Part shown: positions 34,305 through 46,322 of the stretch, in pieces
How the letters are laid out: each line of letters begins with the position of its first letter
How positions within the stretch are numbered: the stretch's first letter is position 1
Origin: Gavia stellata
Taxonomy: Eukaryota; Chordata; Aves; Gaviiformes; Gaviidae
Length of the DNA: 64,000 nt
Assembly: GCF_030936135.1 (NCBI RefSeq)
Contig: NC_082595.1
Location: 21,837,930 to 21,901,929 of the forward strand
Direction: 5' to 3'
Made by a program: the position numbers and the translations under genes
The notes under the pieces: generated by a model
The model's input: the letters and a program-made list of their open reading frames with translations, nothing else
What the model was told of the DNA's origin: nothing
The model's database searches: none

Positions 34305-37300
34305 GATACTGGCCAAGGTCTCGTAATGGGGAATTTTCTCAGTGAGAAGAATGCCAGCACTTGTTTTAAGCCAGCACCAAAATCATTGTTCTCGTTCTTG
34401 TTGTTGTTGGTTTTCGCTGCACTAGAACAGATTACAGCCTTAAAAACAAAGGTCTTCATTCCCCATATCCATTACTTTGTTCTCATGAGAAGAAACCCGT
34501 GTCTGCCTGTTATAATAAACTGATGTAGCAGATTACGGTGAAGTGAATCAGAACTGACAGTACAATAGGAGTGACTGCAGCTTAAGTTGCCATAAATTTG
34601 TTTGTTTATAGATGGGATTTTGCAACAAAGGAAGTGGTTTATATATCAAAGAGATCTCTCACCAAACTTACCTTACTGAGGAGTAAAACAACATCTAATA
34701 ACTAGAAAACAGACCTGTTCTGAGAAAGCCATTTATCTTAATTTCTTTTAAAATAGTTGGTATGTGAGCATTTTGTTTATTTCAGCCAATGCAGCATTGT
34801 CATTGTTTAATTCAGTCCCATAGTCCCATAATATTTATCCTGCTGATGTGAATGCCAGTTTCTTCCCTCCCCTTTTGCTTTTAGTAAGTTTCAGTTTTTC
34901 TGGTTTCAGGAAAAACCTGGGCTATCAAACCAGGAGACAAATGCATTTTCTAAATTCTATTACGTATATAAAAACATCATAAAATGCAAATCATTGTTGT
35001 GACTCGGGTCCAACTCATGGGTTTTTTTCATTCTTGGGCTGGCAGTTTTATTATTTATCAGTCCTGCCAAGATAGATCCCATCAGGACTGCTGTCCTGTC
35101 TCCGTATGTCCCAGTCTTGATCTCTAATTTGCAACTTGATCATAGGAACATTACAGTAGTTACCATCTCTTGCTCACTATTACTGTGCTAACCACCTTTG
35201 CACTCTTCTTAGCAAGGCATCTGGGATATGAGCAGATTTGGAGATATATTTAGAAAACACTACCAAGAATTTTCATATCAGTTTATTTGCTACTTCCAGA
35301 AAATTCCTCTTTTGCTTTTTGACAGATGGCCCGTGAGTACAGGCTTCCCACATAATTGCATTTTACCCTTCTCTAAATCTACTGATATTGATTAATGAAT
35401 ATTTTAAATTATTTTAACAACTAAAAATCTTAAATGTGTACAGCAGAAAGCAGTGATTTTCTCCCTGATGGGCTAAGAAATATGGAGCTATATTAATACT
35501 ACGTGTTACAGCATTGTCCTTTCAGTGTAATAAACTATAGATCGGTAATTTGCAACTTGACTGCAGGAAGGTTATCATCTCCTGCCTGTCATTACTGCAC
35601 CAGTCACCTTGGCTAACCACATTACCAGAAGCTAGAGGATTTTGCATTTTGATAATGTGCAATACACAGAAGGCAGCATGGCAGAGCTGAGAAGTGCTGC
35701 TGACATAGTGCCACAGTGCGGCAATTTGTAAAATACAAGCACTGAGAAAGGGAAGGACCTTTTTGATTTTTGTGCACCAAAAAACCCCAAACATCTCAAT
35801 TAAAGCCTGTAAAAAACTGAGAATAAGGTTCATTCTTAGTTTAGGTTGTTTGCTCCTACAGGCAGGCTTCTCCAGAGCGCTCTGATAGTCAGCTTGGCTG
35901 GGTCTTCTCCTGCCATGGTGCTTGCCCCTGGCTATTAAATATCAGCAACATAATATCTCAGTTTTTCTTTTGTCAGGATAAATTCCTTCAGTTTTCTCTT
36001 GCATCATGCATTCCCATTCTCTTACCATCTTGGTGGCCCCTCCTAGTCTGGCTTAGACAGGATTCATCTTTCCTGAACACACAGATAGCAAGAACTTTGT
36101 ACACCATTGTAACTGAAACTTTACTCATCTGTGACATCAGCAAAAATATTGCTGTTGCTGGAAACACCCTTATGTTTTCTCAGCAGGTAATAATGAGAAA
36201 TACCTCAGCACATTCGGCGGAATGCAGTGTAGTTGGCAGGATCCAGCATAATGTGTGCCTATTTCATAGGGTACACTGTCATCACCTTTAAGTATCACTA
36301 GCAATAACTCACCTAGCCTTTTTTTTATGAATTTTAATTTGATGGTTAAGATTTGTAGTTAAGGACTGGATAAGCCCTGTGCCAACAGGCTCTGTAGCTG
36401 CCAGGCCAGATAGATCAGGATAAGGCATAGCTGAAAATCAACAGCAAGGTTTCCTTGGGAAGCTCATTCTCAAGCTTACCGCAGGTTAGCACATTACATT
36501 TTTATTGCTGTGGTGTTTTGAGCTTATTAAAAATCTCCGTTGGAGGGAGCCTGTTAAAACCTGCCAGCAGCTCCTTCCCTTTGGCAGCTTCTGAGCCTGG
36601 GGTGCTCTCGGCTTGCTGCTCTGTGACTTTGTAGTGTATGCAACCTGTCCTCGCTTTGATGTAACCCTGCCAGGAAAGTGACACTTTCAAAAATACTTTA
36701 AAATAATTTGAAAAATTCTAAATACCTGCATGAAAAGTAAAGTTTTGGATAAACAGTCTGCCAGTAGCGAAGTTTTGATGGTCTTCAGGAGTGAGGCTCA
36801 CTGTTGTGGAGTATCCCCAGATGTGGCTTGCGGCCAGTCTGCACCATGGGGGGCTGGCTGCAGCCCCCACCTCCTCAAAACATGCCCCCCTCCTTCTGCC
36901 AGGACTCTTTCAGTTGAAATCACTTGGTTTTGCTGACACTAGTTTTGCTCATGGGGACTGAAAGGGACAGAAGGGCTCTTGCAAGCCAGGAGGTGGCAGC
37001 CCAGACAAGGGAGGGCAGGGACATCTTGTCCCCACACTGCTGCGTCACTCCGGATGTCTGTCCCCAGCCAAATGCTTCTTCCCCTATGCCAGCGCTGTCG
37101 GGAGTCTCCCATCCATATTCATTCAGGGCCTGCCCTCTCTTCCTTGAAACTGCGAGGTTTGAAATTAAACATCGTGTTCTCTATAAATAATCTTAATTGG
37201 CAGCAAGCTCACTGCATGTGGTATTTTGCACACAAATTAAAACCTCCTGTAGTGAACCCGAGACAGTCCTGAAACAGGTTCACTGTTGCAGAGGGACTTT

Positions 37301-37600
37301 CATTTTGTGCCACTTCACATGAATTAGTTTACAACTGGTTTAGCAGAGTGCTGCCTTCCTTCAGGGCAGACCTCTCTCGGGCTCTTTGTAAGGATAGCTG
37401 TTCCACAGGCAACGCTGAATCCATATTCTCCATCCTACAGGGTGTTCGGCCATAGCATTAATAAGAATCATTAACTGTGCTTGCAGCAAGAAACTCTGAA
37501 GAGCATGTCCTATCATTAGCTGCCTCCAGGGTCTGTCACACGCTTACCTCCCCAATTATATCAAACTTACTCTGTTGGCTGTGGAAGCTTAATTATGTAC
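34305..37600. other. Intergenic DNA with an internal divergent duplication
   Basis: AT-rich DNA with short motif-free frames. The one structure seen is the repeat pair at 35.1/35.5 kb, listed separately. Confidence 0.5.
35125..35610. repeat. Divergent direct repeat pair, about 420 bp apart
   Basis: TAATTTGCAACTTGA occurs at 35125-35139 and again at 35546-35560. Each is followed by the same order of blocks: AGGAA, then TA/TCATCTC, then C-ATTACTG, then CA/ACCACC or AGTCACC. Identity is roughly 70% over about 65-70 bases by eye, with one gap of about nine bases. The origin is unknown. Confidence 0.5.
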
Positions 37601-37734
37601 CTTACTGTAGGCACTTCCCTATATCCTTTGTGTTGGTGTTTCATCCCATTGACTTCAGTGAGATCACTTCTGTGCATGCATCCATCTGTACAGAAATATT
37701 TGCAGAAGTAGAGTCTAATCCACACTTGGGCTCC

Positions 37735-37752
37735 TTTTTTTTTTTTTTTTTT
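37735..37752 (+). repeat. Poly-T tract (18 T)
   Basis: An uninterrupted run of 18 T. The 80 bases before it include CCATTGACTTCAGTGAGAT, resembling a block common in old amniote SINE/LINE copies, so the run could be an old tail; this is weak. Confidence 0.8.
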
Positions 37753-40700
37753 GCCTGCGTCATCAGTAAACCTTACAGTGAAGTCACCACAGCAATTTCA
37801 ACCACAGCAGAAATGGAATCCCCTTAATAAAGTCAGTGCAGTTAATGCTGGAACAAATGTTTAAAAAGTGGGATATATGCTGCATGGGAGTGGAGAGAAC
37901 TGGGGGATTTGAACAGTTAATAAAGATAATGAGCGAGCTACCGTTCAATTTATTTTACAAATGTTTTACTCTTTTGAACAAAACTTTATCCAACTTTATT
38001 TAATGTAACGGAAGGGTATCAATTTATCATTTGGATCTGTAGAAATGTGGGATAATTCTAGAAGCTGTTGGCAACCCTTGAAGTTTCTCCAAATGGGACT
38101 TTGAGTTAATCTGGAAAGAGAGAACACTTACACAATACAAGTCCGTAAGCACTTTTTACATGAGGAGCTTGCACTGCCCTCATGTTGGTCCTACGTGAAG
38201 GCAACCTGTCTCTGTCGGCACTTTGCAACAATGGTTTTTAATGTGTTGGTAGATGATGTTTCATGATACCTAACTCGAAGTGTATTGAACTCAGCAGGAG
38301 TCTCTCCAGCGATTTCAGTCAGATTTAAATTGTGCTCTTAAGACTATGGCTGCTTTTCCATGCCAAGATCTCAGTTAAAAATCATCTAGATTAAAGATAA
38401 TACCAAACCCTGTAGAGCCAGCTTTACCAATAGGCCTTTGGAAGTGAAATACGACTGAGGTGAGCTGAGGGAAAAGCCATGGCTCATATTGTTTTTGAGG
38501 ACAAACTTTCCTGACCCACCTCTCTGAAAGTGAGTGGCGAGCGAGCCCACCCTGCATACAGAGGAGTCTTGCCCTCTCCCCATCCCACCAGTGACCCCGC
38601 ACTCCTCCGGCACAGCCCGGCACCCCCACATGGCTGCATGGGCAAATGGTTTGGCACTTTGTCCTTGGGAACCACAGGCAATATTTTGCTCTCACTAATC
38701 TAGGAATTAGTGGAATAATTGGAAGAGGTTGAAGTGCCTCGTGTCATTGTCCCTCTTCTCACCTGGGTGCTAAAGCTTGCCTGCACATTGTGGAGACTGC
38801 TTCAGCCCGGGCAGACTGAGAGCCTGTGTGCACTTCTTGAGTCCCTTATTTTGATTTGTTTTAAATATCTGTTCCCAGTCTGCTAAAGGTAAATAGAGGA
38901 TACAGGCTGAAACAGTGAAGCTTACATAGCTACCTTTCTGCAGTCTACCTCTCTGTGGTGTTTTTTTTTTCCTGCTATCTCACTTTATGGAGGATTTCTT
39001 TATAAATAGACAGCAGGAAAAAAACCTATCAGCACCTACTGATTAAGCATGAAGCACCTTTCCAGCTTAGAAAACACAGAGTTATTGCAATACAAGCTTA
39101 GTCAGATATGGAGAGAAAAGTAAATCTTTGGAAAAAGAGGGGATCTAATTTTTAAAACCTCTCTCCTATTTCAGTTGATTTCCAAAACAAAACCTTAAAA
39201 AGATCCAACCAAAAACAGCGTGAAAGAAAGTGCAAGAAATATTATTAGTGAGATTGTATCTACTGAAATTGGCCAAGTACTTACACAGGTTCCTGAAAGA
39301 AATTTGATGCTTAATTCTTTCAGACAATTTGGATGTTGCCAGAGGTGGTGTTCCACCTGCCTACAGGAAACTATCTGCAACTTTACATCTTAAAAAAAAA
39401 AGTTTAAAAATTTATATTAATCATCTCATTTACAAGCTACTGGTACTATACATGTTGCTGCAGATTAAATGACTCATTGGCTGAGTTTCAAATAGTAGAA
39501 AACAAGGCTCTGCTCCCACATCTTCCCTTTCTGTCACGCTGATTAGACTGCTATTTGCATTCTTTTTATCCCATCTGGAGCCCTCAGCAGAAGGGATTGT
39601 TTAGCCCTGAAAGACTAAGATTAAAATTGGTCTGATGACAATCCGATGGAAATTTATCTTGTTTTCATGCTGGCATTTCAGCATGCACTAGGTTTCCATT
39701 AGGTCTGTGTGGGCAAACAACTTACTGTGGTGGTAGGTCAGCCAGCCAGAAATGATAGGTCATGATCACACGATTACCGTGTACTATGTTGCATAGGCTT
39801 CCTGGGAGGAAAAGTCACTTGCATTTCCTACGGGTACTGCAGGACAAGACCATGTAACCATAGGTAGTTGCTGAGGAGTAGCTGATATGCTACTAATTCA
39901 GGCCTGGCTTCAGCCTTGGTGTCTCCTTCATTTGATGATCTCCTAAGGGAAGAAAGGTGCTTTTGGAGTTAAGAAACTGAAGAGGTGTGTCCAGGTGTGA
40001 GGCAGGTTGTCCATCACTTCATGCATTGCGCAGTTCCCGGTTTGCAAACAAGGAGGTTCCCAGGGCAAAGGGGGTGGCAGTGACCCCTGCATGGGCAGGG
40101 TCCCTTCTCACCCTTGTGGCAGGGCTCATGGTGATCAAATTGTTTCGAGTGTTCTCTCCACTCTCTTGTTGCTTGCTGACAAAGCTAGACTACCGCCTGC
40201 TGAAGGAGATCTCTCTTCATGTTGTGATGACTTTCATTCCCTGATTGTGAGCAGGCCTCTGGGCCAGTGGGGTATTGCTCTGCAGACCTTTGGCTGTTAA
40301 ATGCTCTGGGAATTTGCTAGTCCATTCTTGAACGGTTAATTATCATACATACAGATATGACACATCTGTGCAGGACAGACAAACAGGATACAGGATCTAC
40401 AGGAGACATATAATCTTCTGGGTGGTGTCTGGGGGCAAAGAGATCCAGGATATCTCAGATGCCTCTGAAGACCCATGTTTAAGCTACCGCATTGAGATCT
40501 AGGCTATGTCTGCCCCCCCAAAAACCCTACAATAGAGTAATTAATCTATGAAGGGCACAGGAGGGCTAATAATTACCCATAAATACCGCTTTTGTTTATC
40601 TTACAGAGCACAAAGTCAGGTTTCTGACAGCAGTTGTTGTTCTTCCCGATAATCTTACTTGCTTTACACTTCTTACAGTTGTGTAAGTCTTCGTATCTCT

Positions 40701-43180
40701 AAGCACATATCTGCATCTTGAGGTCAATGCTTTGAAGCGTTAGAACCACGCAACGTTTGTGTGCCCTCGCAGATGGAGATGGCTGGCAGTGTGTGAGGCT
40801 ACACCAGGCTCCTGGAAGCAAAGCTGCCTTTATTGCATCTTTGGGAGCTCCCAGGAAACATAGAGAAAGGATGTCTTACAGTTGCTTCCCAAATAATAGG
40901 GATGAGTGGACTGATTATTGACAACCTGACATTAAATTGTCGCTGAAAACACTAAATTATATTGTTTAACCTGATTCTGCAGAACAGTTGCCATGACGCT
41001 GTGAATCATCAGTCTGAAATGTATGGGTTCAAATAAACAAAAGAGATATTGCTATCTTAGCTTCCTAAAACATTACCCCCTGCTTTTACTGCAAGTCCTA
41101 TGAAGGGTCTTCCTATGAAGTCTTTTGAAGAGAGGATACAAAGACCTGATTAGAACATTTGGGTTAAATGTGCTCTCCTTCTAGATGTCTGTACTTCTGT
41201 CAGTTCCGAAAGTTAATATCCCATATTACAAAGTACAGGAAAGGTGACATCTTTGGAGGACATCCACAGCAAAAGCTTTGTGTTTCATGAATGGTTTGTG
41301 TGCGGTACTTCAGGATCATAAAACATACACAAATCTTCAATCTCATATGCAAATACAGCCTTTTTTGGATGCAAATACTGTTTTGATATAACTTGCAGCG
41401 TCCTTTGGAAAGCATTGGCTACTATTTGCATTTGGTTTTCATTGCCCAGGACTGGCTATCTCACCTCTCTTTTTTAAGTCACTTTTTTTTGGTCCAACAG
41501 TACATTTCACTTATCTGTTCTGTATTGCATCAAGTTTGCATCAGGAGAACATAGCATTTAACCTACAGCAACATTTCTCTCTGAGACAGGAAAGGGATTT
41601 TACTGTTGTTGAAATTCCCTTTTCAAATGTGCACGAGCTACTCCTATTTTATGGAACAGCGAAAGGAAAACCATACTGACTCCAACCAAGCGCACAAATT
41701 GTAAAGATGAAAACCAACAGGAAAATGCAGATAAATATCATGAAGCGTGTGATGATTGTTGTGTTTAAAGATTGTATTTTATAAGATTTGTAAGGGAGTA
41801 CAAAAAGAGTAAAGGGAGAAACCTAGAAGCCAGACTGCCTGGGAGAGTGGCTTGTTTATGCGGTTCCAAAGAAACCTCAATGTGAAAGGGTGGTTATGGA
41901 AAGTACCAACAGAACAGCCATTACTGGTGTCTACTGTAATCCGTAACTAAGCAATGCAGAATAAAATTAGTATGCTAGGTAGACATCAAGAAGGAAATGA
42001 GAGAAACGGTTATCAAACCCACAGAACTAGTTGTATTCAAACTCAAGGCTCTTCCTGGTGATGTGAATATCATCTGAGTGGTGCTTCCTAACAGACTTTT
42101 TTCAGGTTTTATTAATTTCGGTGGGAATCTATGGGAAGGCAGAGGAGCTCGTGCAGGCAGCGGGTAGCTGAGAAAGTCTGGACTGGAGAGTTTTGTGCTC
42201 CTTACTCGGGTCATTTGGGGCCTCATAAACATTTTCTATTTGCTTTGAAAAGACAGTTGTTGTACGCATCAAGTGACCAACCCCCAGCGCTGGGGAAGGA
42301 AGGTTAATAATGGAGGGAATAAACCTTATGTTCAATTTACAGCAGACCAAAATGAAGACAGTTGGAGTATAAAATGTGATCAGAATATAGCCTTGTACCT
42401 CCAAGTGTGACATCAGCCTCTGCCATCCTACTCTGTCCTTCCTAACCTTCACTATTGCCCTGCCTAGCCTCGGGCTTTTCAGATCATGGTGGTCTTAGAC
42501 GTTTATTCCCCATTTGCACTGCTCCCATCCAGGCCTTTTTTTGTAATCTCTCCTCTATTTTACTGCTACTTCAGCCTTCCTACTAAAACTTTAGTCCAAC
42601 TGATGACTATCCCACTCCTGAAATAAAGCGATGTCTTCTGCTTAGCCTCCATTTTTCACTTTCTTCCCCAAATCATATTTGCCCCTTCATCTTGATTTGT
42701 GCAGACACCCCTCCCACCATGCACATGCACACACACTTTTGGCTCAGTCCTGGGGCTGGCCTTGCTTTTTGCATCCTATTCAAAAGTTTTGTTTTTACCT
42801 TTTAACACCCTGCAGATAAATATTCCTTGGCATCTCTTCTTACTTTTTCATACTGCATCCATCTGCTACCAGTGCTTCACCAGTTCTCCTTTTCCATCCA
42901 TGTCCTTCATGCAAAACTGAAAAAACAGCAGCAGCCAAAGAAAGATATTACCCTCTTGCACCTTAAGAAGCAGCATGTTTCAGTCCAACAAATTCTGAAT
43001 ACAGACATGGGAGTTCTTAGAAGAGAAAGCAGCGTTACAACATACTCTTTAAAGGGGTGCTCATTAGTGCAATAAAGACCTTGCATGTGGGCAAGTGCTG
43101 ATGAACCTGCTTTATCTCTTTCAAGTGCATAAAACTAAGAAATTGTAACAAATACACATTTACTCATTCAGGTCTAGCAG
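37753..43180. other. Intergenic DNA; nothing recognised
   Basis: AT-rich DNA with short frames. The part at 42420-42920 is strongly pyrimidine-rich on the plus strand, with few G residues. No repeat family was assigned. Confidence 0.5.
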
Positions 43181-43188
43181 ACTTGAAG

Positions 43189-43244
43189 AATCTCATTTAT
43201 GAAAATAAATAAATAATAAATAAATCTTGTAAATCTCATTTATG
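43189..43244. repeat. (AAAT)n tract flanked by a perfect 13-bp direct repeat
   Basis: AATCTCATTTATG at 43189-43201 and 43232-43244 flank a 30-base insert made mainly of AAATAAATAAATAATAAATAAAT. It looks like a target-site duplication around a short A-rich retroposed tail, or a slippage duplication. Confidence 0.65.
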
Positions 43245-45550
43245 TGAAGCAATAGACTATGCTATACCTTCTGTGTTAATTGAAGGTACAAAACCAGAGA
43301 GTTGATAAGGATTCCCATTAGCCTGCCAGCTCCATTAGTCACTATTACTTTTCAGGCATAGTCTCTGTTACACATTCCATCATTAATATAGCAGAAAAAG
43401 CACTTATTCTTGGAAAATGCCCTTCACTGTTCCAAATGACTGTGATCAACAGCTTGGAGATCCTAATTGCAGCCTATTAGGAATAATGAGATTTGCATGG
43501 TAGAAGCCAGAGAATTACACGGATAAAGGAAAAAATTCACAACATGAAAGGTTAATATAAACATATACTGCCCGAGAGTGCAAAGGACACATAAATTGGT
43601 GGCTCATTACTGCAGACTAACCCATGGGTAAGAATGTCACCCAGCTCAGAGGCTTTCCCAGGAAGTTTGGCTGCAAAAGTTACAAAAGATAAGGACATGC
43701 TTGTGGAAACTGCTAAACTAATGAGAGCTGAAAGTTGTTTGAAATATCCCGATGACCTCACAGATGGGATGCTTATTAAGGTATCTGCATCAGTCTCTTT
43801 TTTGTCTAACAGACTGTTGTAAAGCTTTGCTGAGGCGTAGCCAACAGTCCGTGAAGGTGTCTCCATGCTTTCTGACATACCAAGGGCTTTATTTTTTTTT
43901 GAATTAATTCAAAATGAAAACCAACATGCATATCCAATTTTTGTTTGTGGGCATATTTGTGCAATAGCACAGGCGAGGCAGTCAACTATGATTACTTCAT
44001 CAACACAGGGTCTGCCCGCTACCTACGTGCCTATCTGCTCGAGTGCGCTGGTCAGGAGCCAACTGCAAATTTAGGTCTTGAAAGTCTGAAGAAAAGCGCT
44101 TTATGTGCGAGGGTCCCATGAAGGCTCCGTAATGCAATTAAGCCCCATTTTAACAAAAGGCTAGCCATTTTGCTGAGGCATGACATGAGTAATTAAAGTA
44201 TCATTTTAAAAAAGACAAATGAGTGTTCTTTTCTACTCTCAGATATTGTTTGAGAAAGACGGGGGGACAGGGTTATGATTTTTGTTTGCTCCAGGGTTCT
44301 CTGAGTGGAAATCATGGGCAATGCAATAAGCCCGCAGCAAAACATATCTACCCAAGCTCCTATGGGGACCCTATCACTGTAGCAGCCAATATAGCTGAAA
44401 GAGTAGCAAAAGCTATTTCCTTCCTCACTGGAAAGAAATAGGTTTTCCAAGTGCTTTGCTTAGTTTGTAGTGGATGACTGTGTAAGTATCGAGGTGTTTT
44501 AGGAAAATCTAAGCAAGGAGCAGAAGGGAATACACAGTACGCATTGGTACATGGATTTTGTTTGTAGTGAAACGATGCTGGAATGGCATGAGATCATGGC
44601 GGGTCAACCGAAAGAGTGAGAAATGGCCGTAGGTTAAAAAAGGGGAGCTATAGTTCTAGTGATACCTAAAGATGAGAAAAGAAAGATATATTTGGGAGAA
44701 AAAAGATTGTGTAAGGTACGTTGAACGAAGCAGATTTCAGTGACTTTGTTTCAAGAACTCTTTTGTTCAATCGCTTTTGCTGGGTCACGATGAGATGTAA
44801 CTGTTGCAGTGCTTTTGCCCAGATTGTGATGGATACCTCCTGTGAGACAGAGGTCCAGTGGATATTGGATTTGGCTCATTCCCCTGGGTTGTGATGGAGT
44901 TCATGGTTGCTATGAAATCCACTGTGTTAAAAATACATGGTCGTATTGCAATGGGATGTCGCCTGCAATGAGGAATTTAGTAATAGCCCAGGCACTGCCA
45001 GATCCCACTAAAATGTTTAGCAACTTTTATTTAAGGGCTTACATTCAGATCTAAAAGCCTACTTTTAGGTTCTCAGATGCAAAAGGGTACCTTTTTTAGG
45101 AAAATAGCAAGCAAAAACAGATCAGAGACCTGCTGTGTACAGCACCAACTAGGTCTTTCCGGGGCCACACAAGCCAATAAAGCCCTTCAGTACACGTCCT
45201 CTGACCTTCTGGCAGTTTCCTTGGATCACTGTCAGAAAGGATCCCAGCAGCAAGCCACAACCACAAAACCACCATTTTGCTAAATTCCTTGACTGGCTCC
45301 CTTTGCCTTTCCCTTCGGGTCTGTTCCTTTGCTGAAGTGCCACAAAAATCTCTGTGGTTTCAGTTGTGATGGGCAGGAGCCCTCCCAGGAGATGTGTAGA
45401 GTACCCTTGTCCTCTCCCCACACCTTCTTCCCACTGTGGGCTCTGTTCTAATTAAAACAGCAAAGAAACTCAGGAACGGTGGTTAAAACAAAAATCAGGG
45501 AAGATTCCTGTCGTGGCTCCGCTTGCTCTGAACTGCCGCATGTGGGAGGA
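43245..45550. other. Noncoding DNA with overlapping short frames of unclear status
   Basis: A 108-codon frame on the minus strand (43552-43878) and 62-, 69- and 72-codon frames on the plus strand (43634-44441) overlap or adjoin. Codon use looks unremarkable and no domain was recognised. No splice sites or promoter were convincing. It may be a conserved noncoding or decayed repeat region. Confidence 0.4.
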
Positions 45551-45556
45551 GGAGAT

Positions 45557-45619
45557 GGTGGGCATCATACCCCAGGGAGCTCCATGAGAGGGTGGGCATC
45601 GTACCCCAGGGAGCTCCAT
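45557..45619. repeat. Tandem duplication, period 34 bp
   Basis: A 29-base unit (GGTGGGCATC...GGAGCTCCAT) at 45557-45585 is repeated at 45591-45619 with a single A/G difference. The near identity implies a recent event. It ends about 105 bases before the LTR. Confidence 0.9.
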
Positions 45620-45724
45620 TTCCTACAAATACACTTAGCGGTGTGAAAACCCTTACGAAGCCTTACCCTGACTGAGGTGGTGTTTTTGAGACAGTCAGTT
45701 CGCTGGACAGTGAAGGTGTGTAAG

Positions 45725-46322
45725 TGTTGTGGTTTAACCCCAGCTGGCAGCTAAGCACCACACAGCCGCTCGCTCGCTCACTCCCCCCAGGTGGGATGGG
45801 GGAGAGAATCAGAAGGGTAAACATGAGAAAACTCGTGGGTTGAGATAAAGACAGTTTAACAGGTAAAGCAAAAGCTGCACATGCCAGCAAAGCAAAACAA
45901 GGAATTCATTCACTACTTCCCATGGGCAGGCAGGTGTTCAGCCATCTCCAGGAAAGCAGGGCTCCATCACGCCTAACGGTTACTTGGGAAGACAAACGCC
46001 ATCACTCTGAACGTCCCCCCTTCCTTCTTCCTCCCCCAGCTTTATACACTGAGCATGACATCATATGGTATGGAATATCCCTTTGGTCAGTTGGGGTCAG
46101 CTGTCCCGGCTGTGTCCCCTCCCAACTCCTTGTGCACCCCCAGCCCACTCACTGGTGGGGTGGTGTGAGGAGCAGAAAAGGCCTTGACTCTGTGTAAGCA
46201 CTGCTCAGCAGTAGCTAAAACATCCCTGTGCTGTCAACACTGTTTTCAGCACAAATCCAAAACACAGCCCCGTATTAGCTGCTATGAAGAAAATTAACTC
46301 TATCCCAGCCAAAACCAGCACA
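45725..46322 (-). mobile_element. Solo LTR of an avian endogenous retrovirus (598 bp)
   Basis: The element starts TGTTGTGG and ends CCAGCACA, so it has TG...CA termini on both strands. Orientation is taken as minus. On that strand a TATA box, GTATAAAGC (about 46040-46050), precedes TGTTAAACTGTCTTTATCTC (about 45850), which resembles the polyadenylation/R region of this LTR family. No primer-binding site, polypurine tract, gag or pol sequence adjoins it, so it is a recombinant solo LTR. The flanks (GTAAG on the left, TTAAT on the right) do not form a clean target-site duplication. I recall this LTR as widespread in neoavian genomes. It seems little decayed. Confidence 0.8.
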
